Shown here piece after piece: positions 56,726-64,000 of a DNA stretch of 64,000 nt. Source of the stretch: Achatina immaculata (Eukaryota > Mollusca > Gastropoda > Stylommatophora > Achatinidae); contig CM019692.1 in the NCBI GenBank assembly GCA_009760885.1, positions 54,483,762 to 54,547,761 of the forward strand. The letters run 5' to 3'. The notes under the pieces are model-generated. The model was given only the letters and a program-made list of their open reading frames with translations. It had not been told where the DNA came from and made no database searches. Both the position numbers and the translations under genes were made by a program. Within the stretch, counting starts at the first letter, position 1; each line of letters starts with the position of its first letter.

Positions 56726-56868
56726 TGCAAAATACGAATAACAGCTGAACTGCTGCACCTCTTCACTGAGTACACTGGACCTGGAAATTCTACACCGAGT
56801 CACAAGCTGGAACCCAGTTGATTTGTTCCAGTACCGTTCAGGTGGGTCACAGTCAAGTTCAGGTAAGT
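56726..56868 (-). CDS. receptor B Ig-like domain, N-terminal half exon
   Basis: Acceptor actctaaaaccag, phase 1 entry, then LPELDCDPPERYWNKSTGFQ, LVTRCRISRSSVLSEEVQQF and SCYSYFA, with donor gca|gtaagt in phase 0. 143 bp, no stop. The LDC..P....NKST.F.L..RC pattern looks like the A to C strands of a divergent Ig-like domain. Phase 0 exit matches the phase 0 entry of the exon at 49682-49844, so together they would form one domain of about 100 residues, with N-K-S-T as a glycosylation site. A LINE-B lies in the intron right after the donor. The assignment rests on splice phases and pattern and has no supporting transcript. Confidence 0.7.
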
Positions 56869-57129
56869 CTGGTTTTAGAGTAAGAAACAGATGTAAATAT
56901 TTTGTTAGCAACCAGAAACAATTTCTCTGTTGTAAACTTTAACCACTTGTGTGCGTGATCAGCGATAGTGACAATGATAATAAATGTAATGAGTGATACA
57001 TTGATCTAAAAAAGTGTTTCCAATACAAAGTGTGAGCAAACAAGCACGCGCACACACGCACGCATGCACACACGAGTAAATTCTGGCAGTAAACTTTAAC
57101 ATAAAATATTGTTATTTTCTAAGCCACAT
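56869..57129. other. unassigned stretch with (CA)-rich run
   Basis: A CA/CG-rich microsatellite at 57041-57076. The rest has no recognised feature. Confidence 0.5.
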
Positions 57130-57850
57130 TCACAAATCTTCTTGTTTCTCAGACTTCGTTTCTTCTTCTAACAAAAGATTTTGTACGACGACAAGAGAGA
57201 TAATAAAGGTAGATGGAGGTGTATGGTGTAGTTTTACAAAGTGAGGGAGGGAGTGAGTAAAGTGAGAAAAAAAGGAATAGAAAGTATGTGAATGTATAAA
57301 TGAAAAACATACAACATCCGATATTTCGGCGTGAGCCTTTTTCGAGGAGTACATGCACAACGAGACAAAAAGAGACGAAGAACTTATCTGAATGTGTCTC
57401 CTCCAGAAATAGGAAACAGAGAAATGTGTGTCTTAGAAGGACCACGCGGACCACACAAAGGATACCCGATAGAGCCAATCGTAAAGAAGAGGTGGAGAGA
57501 GAGGAGGAAAACAAGTGGTAGAAAGGGGTGGGGGAAAAGGCAATGGAAACATGATAGCCACTAGAGAGAAGGTGTCGGGGGGGGGGGGGAATGGTACGCA
57601 TAGAGATAATGAATAAAGAACATAAATACTTGCAGGGAGAAAATGTGAAACTGGTGAATAGTACAAGACCCTACAAACACTAGTATGTTGCCAGAGAAGA
57701 AAAGAGGGTGGCGGTAGCGAGGGGTAGTCAGGAGAAAGAAAGTCGAGTAATAAAAGGGGGGGGGGGTGAATGGAAAACTAAAGAAGTTACAGAAAGCTGA
57801 AGACATTGTTAATTGCAGCTGGATGGAGACAGCCAGCCTGGAAAATGAGG
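57130..57850 (-). repeat. Penelope-like element 3' region, left arm of inverted repeat
   Basis: The inverse complement of 58190-58870. It includes the 'ggctcacgccgaaatatc' core (57322-57344 inverted), a G-run (57577-57588), and the motif 'tagatggaggtgtatggtgt'. It follows on, in minus orientation, from the endonuclease at 57790-58155. Confidence 0.8.
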
Positions 57851-58155
57851 CTCTGTTCTAGGACCCTCAGAGATCGTACATCAGCAGAACAAAAGCGGAT
57901 CGCACTAAAATAAATGTCTTGTTTTCCCCTTTGGTTGCTAAGGCGAAAATGTTTAGCCACAGGTGTCCAGGCCCTCTTAGAAATATCACGAGATGCTGGC
58001 GAAATCGATCTCCTAAGCGTAAGCCAGCATAAATAACATTGCGTGAAGTACAGGTGAAACTCTCCTGAACTAATAACGTGGACTTTGGGAAGGAGATCTG
58101 GCTAGCCTCGACAACAAACGGACAAGTGTTACATCTACGGCGTCCGCAATGTCTG
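57790..58155 (-). pseudogene. Penelope-like GIY-YIG endonuclease fragment
   Basis: On the minus strand it reads CGRRRCNTCPFVVEASQISF, then QESFTCTSRNVIYAG, LRLGDRFRQHLVIFL, and after a frameshift KRAWTPVAKHFRLSNQ and KQDIYFSAIRFCSADVRSLR, ending VLEQSLIFQAGCLHPAAIN. The C-x-x-x-x-C-x-x-C box, the T-C-T-S-x-N-V-I-Y strand and the T-P-V-A-K-H-F motif are those of the endonuclease at the C terminus of Penelope-like retroelements. The stretch carrying the C-x-x-C and GIY-YIG core (normally between V-I-Y and R-L-G-D-R-F) is deleted, so it is inactive. No reverse transcriptase remains upstream. Confidence 0.85.
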
Positions 58156-58189
58156 GTACCATAAAAAGTGTCACCAGAACAACGCCTTA

Positions 58190-58870
58190 TCTTCCAGGCT
58201 GGCTGTCTCCATCCAGCTGGAATTATGTCTTCAGATTTCTGTAACTTCTTTAGTTTTTAACTCCCCTCCTTTTTTTTACTCGACTTTCTTTCTCCTAGCT
58301 ATCCCTCGCTACTGTCACCCTCTTTTCTTCTCTGGCAACATATTGGTGTTTATAGGGTCTTGTCCTATTCAGCAGTTTCACATTTTCTCCCTGCAGGTGT
58401 TTATGTTCTTCATTCATTATCTCTCCGCGCCCCCCCCCCGACACCTCTAGTGGCTATCATGTTCATTGCCTTTTCCCCCACCCCTTTCTACCACTTCTTT
58501 TCCTCCTCTGTCTCCACCTCTTCTTTACGATTGGCTCTATCGGGTATCCTTTGTGTGGTCAGCGTGGTCCTTTTAAGACACACATTTCTCTGTTTCCTAC
58601 TTCTGGAAGAGGCCACATTAATATAAGTTCTTCGTTTTTTTTTTTTTTTTTTTGTGTCGTTGTCTCTTTTTTTGTCGTCTCGTTGTGCATGTAATCCTCG
58701 AAAAAGGCTCACGCCGAAATATCGGATGTTGTATGTTTTTCATTTATACATTCTCATACTTTCTATTCCTTTTTTTCTCACTTTACTCACTCCCTCCCTC
58801 ACTTTGTAAAACTACACCACACACCTCTATCTACCTTTATTATTTAAAACAGTTTTACTGCAGTCGCCAT
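58190..58870 (+). repeat. Penelope-like element 3' region, right arm of inverted repeat
   Basis: Begins inside the endonuclease C terminus (ggctggctgtctccatccag, then ttctgtaacttctttagttt) and ends at tctacctttattattt. Contains the C-run at 58430-58438, 'aggctcacgccgaaatatcg' at 58705 and the T-run at 58634-58653. With the left arm, it gives two copies head to head. Confidence 0.8.
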
Positions 58871-58939
58871 CCCTCTTATCAAGAGAGATAATATGACTGT
58901 TTAAAATGACGGACTAATTATTACAATCAACGAGGCAGG

Positions 58940-59120
58940 TATGTGCAAAATTGTATCCCACGTTTTGATGGCGACCCTGATTATTGGGCTGATGTGCCAT
59001 TTAGCCAGACTAACAGGGTAGGGTTCGCCAAGGTACCTGTAGTGGAGTGCGGGAAGACTCACTTCTTGAATCTACAGCGAGAGCTAAAACTCTCCATCAT
59101 AATACCTCCAACACGTTGAC
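58940..59120 (+). other. unassigned coding-like stretch
   Basis: An open 50-odd-codon stretch reading IPRFDGDPDYWADVPFSQTN, RVGFAKVPVVECGKTHFLNL and QRELKLSIIIPPTR before a TGA near 59118. The composition resembles a real protein rather than repeat translation, but no motif or splice site anchors it. Confidence 0.25.
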
Positions 59121-59219
59121 TGTGCTTCAACATCGCCACGGCACTGGCTACAGAGAACTGTGTCCCAAGCTGCAGGATGATGATGACATGAAGACTTAGG
59201 TTGTAGATTTCACTCACTA

Positions 59220-60540
59220 ATTATCATCATCATCATCATCATCAGGTGCCGTGCCGACTGGCGGTGGCTATTATGCTTCTCCAGAGTACACGATCCTTCA
59301 TGCAGGCCATCAGTCCAGTTGGTGATCTCCTCTCACACCATCCCGTCAGACTGTCCAGTATCATTTCTCTTGGTCTTCCTTTTGATCTTCTTCCTTCTAT
59401 TTTTCCTGTTGTTATAATATTTTCAATGCCCCCTCTTCTCATTGCATGTCCTATGAAAGTACATTGTCTCTTATCTGTCTGACAAGGTTTTTTGTCTCTC
59501 CAGCTCTTCTCATACATTCTTCATTAGTTATTTTTGCTGTCCAGGGGATTAGCAACATTCTTCTAATAAACCACATTTCTGCTGCTTCCAATGATTTTTG
59601 TGCAGACTTGTCTATTGTCCATGATTCACTTCCATATAACAAGATAGGTTCAATATAGCATTTTAGGACTGGTTTTCTAACATTCATTGATAAAGATGTG
59701 TTAGCTAATATGTTTCTCATTCTCTGAAATGCAGTCTTTGCTTGGCCTATTCTGTTCCTAATTTCTGTTTTGCATTTCCCATCTGAAGTTATTACTGCTC
59801 CAAGGTATTTGAATTTCTGCACCTGCTTTAGAATGGTTCCGTTTAATTTTATACTGCATGCTGGTGGATTCTGTTTCTTAGATATAATCATAGTCTCTGT
59901 CTTTTTGATGTTCAAAGTAAGGCCTTTCTGTTCACTTTCTTTGGCGACTTAATCCAAGAGATTTTGCAGGTCTTGTTGGTTCTCAGCTATCAGTACTGTG
60001 TCGTCAGCATACCGAATGTTGTTAATATTGTATCCTCCAATTTTTATGCCTGGTTCTGTGATGATTATTCTTAGAATATTCTCGCTGTACAGAGAAAAAA
60101 GGTCTGGAGATAGTACACATCCTTGTCGCACCCCTTGTTTTATAGGTTGGTATTTTCCAATTCTATTTTCAACTCGAATTGCTGCTTCTTGCTGCCAGTA
60201 TAGATGTTTTACAATCCTCAAGTCTTTGCCGTCTATATTGATGTCTTCAAGCATTTTAACAATTTCATTATGTTTCACCTTGTCAAATGCCTTGGTGTAA
60301 TCAATGAAGCATAAGTAGAGATCTTTCTGTACTTCTAAAGCTCTTTCTCTTAGTGTTCGTAAAGCATAAATGGCATTGTGTGTTCCCTTTCCTTCAACAA
60401 ATCCAAACTGTTCATGTGCCATTTCCATTTTTATCTTTCTCCTTGTTCTTCTCATAATGATTCTCAGAAGTAGCTTCGTTATGTCATTAATTATCACCTC
60501 CTTAATATTTGACATCTGAAGCTGCTCTTCCTCTATCTCT
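59220..60540 (-). pseudogene. LINE-A, best-preserved copy
   Basis: Minus strand. From 60515: [80 protein letters not shown] and [24 protein letters not shown] replaces a lysine codon at 59949-59951. The same frame then runs on through [40 protein letters not shown] and WTAKITNEECMRRAGETKNL to 59451. A frameshift there leads to FIGHAMRRGGIENIITTGKI and IIATASRHGT at 59242, followed by (GAT)n at 59223-59244. One stop and one frameshift in 1.3 kb. The 5' part (endonuclease) is missing. Confidence 0.93.
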
Positions 60541-61839
60541 AGCCATATTTATAAAGTTGAAAATAAAAATCATCTTTCCTTGTAGCCAGCACATAAAAAA
60601 ATGTCCACACAAGTCATCTACGACAACCATAATTACGGCAGAAGTTAAAAGTTAGAGAAAGTACCATCATCTTTATCCCCTGACAAAAATGGTTTTCTTT
60701 GAGGGAACGTTGAAAGTGGTCAAGGAGAGAAGAAGTTTAGTTGTTAGTGTAAGCAAAGAAAGGCCTTTTAATTTCTTCTTTAAACCAAGCCTGTCTGTAT
60801 GATCTCTGCCGAGACCGAAGATGAATCTAAAGAAAACAGCTGATCAGTCGGTCTCTTTGATCAAGAACTCTCTACCGGCCTCACCAGTAAATTATCACTT
60901 AATTTTAGGTGGGTAATTTTCAGTTAGCAGTTAAGTGAGAATGTGAGCCTGTGAATAGACTGATTGACTGATTTAATGACTGACTGACTGATCTGAAAAT
61001 GGCGTCATAGCGTCATTTCTGTCCTGACATTTCCATATCTTTATGTCGCCCTATCTAGTAACCCGACTGTGTGATCTGTGGGAGACCACGCTGGTCTTGT
61101 TCTATACAACCAGTTTGTTCTTAGCCTCTTCACTGAGTTGCCCTTAATTCAAGATTGTGTTCTTGTGGGTTTAGGCAGCTCAGAGTTTTAGTGAAGTTCC
61201 ACTGTTAGAGTACAGTCTCTCAGCTGACATGCCCATATGTCAGCCTGTACGCTACTTCAAACGAAAGTGTGATAATATGCAGGTAGGGACTGAATATCAA
61301 CAGAATATCTTGGCGTGATCACATTCTAGACAGAATAGTTTCAGTGTTCACGTTAATGTGACATATCTGAAATATTCATTCGGTTGATATTTAGAGAATG
61401 AGTGCGCCAGAAAACAATAGTTCATCTAGTGAAATGTGACACAAAATTTGACGAGAAGACCTTAGAAAATTTTTGCTGCCTATAAGCAAGATTCAAAGAT
61501 ACAAAAAATATAGCAGAGATGTTTAAAGTAAAGTAAGTCTGTTGTTAAGATATTAGTAACATTTCTTAAGATATTAGTATCATTATCTTCAGAGAAGAAT
61601 AACATTCCACACATGTATAAAAAGAAGCAATTAGACAAACGTACGTTGATTTTGCGTGGAAACTTTACAACTCTCACAGGTCCCTAAGAAAAAGCTTCAC
61701 TGAACTAGGCTGATGATGAAGGTAGAGAACAGCATAATACGCTGTCTTGGTTTGCTGCTTGTAAATGTCCGATTCTGAAACTGTTATGCCTCGGGTTTTA
61801 GCCTGTGTTATCTTAGACATTATCTATACTACACTAGTG
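60541..61839. other. unassigned region
   Basis: No gene, RNA or transposon recognised on either strand. A short (GACT)-like run lies at 60960-60995. The reading at 61480-61677 (-) is not convincing. Confidence 0.5.
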
Positions 61840-62715
61840 TTGCTTCTCTCTCCTAGTGTTGCTTCTCTCTCCTAGTGTTACTTCTCTCTCCTAGTGTTAC
61901 TTCTCTCTCCTAGTGTTGCTTCTCTCTCCTAGTGTTACTTCTCTCTCCTAGTGTTGCTTCTCTCTCCTAGTGTTGCTTCTCTCTCCTAGTGTTGCTTCTC
62001 TCCTAGTGTTGCTTCTCTCTCCTAGTGTTGCTTCTCTCTCCTAGTGTTGCTTCTCTCTCCTAGTGTTGCCTCTCTCTTACTCTAGTGTTGTCTCTCTCCT
62101 AGTGTTGCTTCTCTCTCCTAGTGTTGCTTCTCTCTCCTAGTGTTGCTTCTCTCTCCTAGTGTTACTTCTCTCTCCTAGTGTTGCTTCTCTCTCCTAGTGT
62201 TGCTTCTCTCTCCTAGTGTTACTTCTCTCTCCTAGTGTTGTTTCTTTGTTGCTTCTCTCTCGTAGTGTTGCTTCTCTCCTAGTGTTGCTTCTCTCTCCTA
62301 GTGTTGCCTCTCTCCTAGTGTTGATTCTCTCTCCTAGTGTTGCTTCTCTCTCCTAGTGTTGCTTCTCTCTCTAGTGTTGCCTCTCTCCTAGTGTTGTCTC
62401 TCTCCTAGTGTTGCTTCTCTCTCCTAGTGTTGCTTCTCTCTCTAGTGTTGCCTCTCTCCTAGTGTTGTCTCTCTAGTTTTGCCTCTCTCTTACTCTAGTG
62501 TTGCCTCTCTCCTAGTGTTGCCTCTCTCCTACTCTAGTGTTGCCTCTCTCCTACTCTAGTATTGCCTCTCTCCTACTCTAGTATTGCCTCTCTCCTACTC
62601 TAGTTTTGCCTCTCTCCTACTCTAGTGTTGCCTCTCTCCTACTCTAGTATTGCCTCTCCCCTACTCTAGTATTGCCTCTCTCCTACTCTAGTGTTGCCTC
62701 TCTCCTACTCTAGTA
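61840..62715. repeat. 19-20 bp minisatellite, about 45 units
   Basis: Two subfamilies: tctctctcctagtgttgct (19 bp), mostly left of 62460, and 'ctctcctactctagtattgc' (20 bp), mostly right of it, with a mixed middle. Strand asymmetry is strong: the plus strand is pyrimidine-rich. Confidence 0.96.
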
Positions 62716-62779
62716 TTGCCTATAGTATGCCTCATAGAATATGTTTATGTCTTAATTCAGCCACGATGATTTAAGATCA

Positions 62780-62965
62780 CTGTTCTTCAGGTGACAGACA
62801 CAGTCTCTCAGCTCCAGGTTATTCTCATAAGGTTACTTTATTTCAGATTATTATCACAGGGTCACACTACTCCAGGTTATTTTCAAAGGGTCACTCTTCT
62901 CCAGGTTATGCTGATAGGGTTTCTCTACTCTAAGGTATTCTCATAAGGTTACTTTATTCCATGTT
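62780..62965. repeat. short degenerate repeat (ccaggttattctcataaggt)
   Basis: Four to five diverged units of about 35 bp, on the right of the larger minisatellite. Confidence 0.7.
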
Positions 62966-63099
62966 ACCCCCTTGGAACAACTGTGTTAAGAGCACACTTA
63001 TCTTAACATAGTGTTTGTGAGACAGGGAACATAGATCTGTTTGCTTAAAAACTCTAACCTACCTCTGTAGCCCAGAAACTTGTAGCAATCAACACTAAT

Positions 63100-63773
63100 T
63101 GTAATTGTTATTTTTGTAAAATGTAATGTCAGGTTGGTGGACGGATGGGGACATGGAGATCTCTGGCGGGGATGAGGGAAGTCTGGTGTGAGACCAATGA
63201 ATCCAGGACGTGACAAGCCAATGGGTCTTTACAACAATGGCTATCAGAATGATGTAAACAAAACAGAGCCAGTAGACTATGGGTGGCGGGGAATGGATAT
63301 CGTTGAAGCACTCATCAGATTCCTCATCTCAAAGTCAGAGTGTCTTTGTGGAACTGTCTCAAAACCATCCGACATGGAGAAGGTGCTTAAGTACAGCCAC
63401 CAGAGGCTGGAAAACAAAGTTTTGGGCAGGCCAGCCACACTGTATTCATGGCAGTCCGAGCAAGACCACAGTCTGCCCTAGCAAGGAAAGGTGCTGAAAT
63501 CGGAGTTAACCAGCCAAAAGGCGCATCGCAAAAATCAGGGTAACACGCATTATCGCTAATGAAATGTCTCTACCTGCAGTTTTCAAACATGGTGCTCGCC
63601 CTGTGAAGACTAACCAGGTAGGTGCAGTTCCGGGCCCCTGCCTCGAAAGGGTCCACCCAATGCTACTGGAGGTCCTCTCAGTTCGTCTTGTGGAGTCAGG
63701 AGACATGAGAGTAGAGCTACTGGCCAAAAAATACAACAGAAGAAAACAGCCAAAAAGCAAGAACTTAAAATAA
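63100..63773 (+). pseudogene. LINE-G ORF1 (5' region)
   Basis: Plus strand, in two broken frames: NPGRDKPMGLYNNGYQNDVN, then near 63560 SLPAVFKHGARPVKTNQVGA and PGPCLERVHPMLLEVLSVRL, with RRKQPKSKNLK before the stop at 63771-63773. It is a basic, short ORF1-type protein preceding a jockey/CR1-like endonuclease. The overlap of its stop with the next frame is as in LINE gene pairs. The frame is interrupted between about 63480 and 63560, so it is likely inactive. The 5' boundary is uncertain. Confidence 0.65.
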
Positions 63774-64000
63774 TAGAGTGGAATGCTGAGGGTGTCAGCA
63801 GTGTTAGAGATGGCTATAGCAAAAAGGTTGAACTAGAGAACATACTTTTTACAGAGCAGGTAAGTATATGCTGTATACAGGAGACACACCTAACCAAAGA
63901 TGCCGCCTTTAAAATCAGAGGCTACCAGTGTTTTAGATCAGACCGACAGGACAGAAGAAAAGGAGGAGTACTCACACTTGTTAAGAATAACATCAGCGCA
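63758..64000 (+). CDS. LINE-G endonuclease start, runs off the window
   Basis: Frame overlapping the ORF1 stop by -1 (through 63770): IIEWNAEGVSSV, VSICCIQETHLTKDAAFKIR and RRKGGVLTLVKNNISA, open to base 64000. W-N-A-x-G, the I-Q-E-T catalytic Glu strand and the G-G-V-L-T-L-V block are the start of an AP-type endonuclease of jockey/CR1-like LINEs. No ATG is obvious at the start. Overlapping reading from the end of ORF1 is likely. Integrity of the rest cannot be judged here. Confidence 0.85.

Overview
This is animal genomic DNA, not bacterial. Genes are broken into short exons with consensus GT/AG splice sites. There are no operons, the sequence is AT-rich, and most of it is decayed transposable elements and minisatellites. 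The combination of elements (several RTE/jockey-like LINEs, mariner, Tc1, Penelope-like, a Ty3/gypsy remnant and tRNA-derived SINEs) together with fast-evolving immunoglobulin-type receptor exons suggests a mollusc, most likely a gastropod. That assignment is inference from style and cannot be proven from this window.

The only host-type coding signal is a set of minus-strand exons that look like pieces of at least two related single-pass immunoglobulin-superfamily receptors, read from high to low coordinate. Set B has an Ig-like domain split over two exons (56726-56868 and 49682-49844), a transmembrane exon (41003-41191) and a tyrosine-rich cytoplasmic exon with the stop codon (37119-37294). 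Set A has two Ig exons (18190-18471 and 13663-14010), a transmembrane exon (10034-10221) and a tail exon (9403-9577). Its last three exons carry a stop or frameshifts, so A looks like a pseudogene. A third tail exon (19642-19817) lies just beyond an assembly gap. All other recognised boundaries are phase 1, and the split Ig domain has a phase 0 internal intron.

Layout. 1-7 kb: LINE and mariner debris and the first copy of a large duplicated block (about 1640-5480). 7-9.4 kb: mostly unassigned, with a mariner 5' end. 9.4-18.5 kb: receptor set A with LINE insertions and a 29-bp minisatellite. 18.9-19.0 kb: gap of 100 N. 19-22.2 kb: SINE, tail exon and LINE, duplicated again at 36.5-38.5 kb. 22.6-29 kb: second copy of the early block, including a mariner with both ends and a younger Penelope-type insertion. 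29.9-32 kb: minisatellites. 32.4-34.4 kb: gypsy integrase remnant ending in a 48-bp coding-like repeat. 35.5-44.8 kb: LINEs around receptor B's tail and transmembrane exons, including a nearly complete RTE element. 45.2-49.2 kb: a minisatellite array interrupted by two LINE insertions. 50.6-52.1 kb: a Tc1 element one stop codon from an open transposase. 52.3-60.5 kb: LINEs and two head-to-head Penelope-like copies. 61.8-62.7 kb: a 19-20 bp minisatellite. 63.1-64 kb: the 5' end of a jockey/CR1-like LINE running off the window.

For convenience the LINE families are named here by their 3' tails and peptides: LINE-A (GAT tail), LINE-B (AATG tail), LINE-C (ATAAG tail, RTE-like), LINE-D (AG tail, RTE-like), LINE-E, -F, -G and -H. 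These are working labels, not database names.
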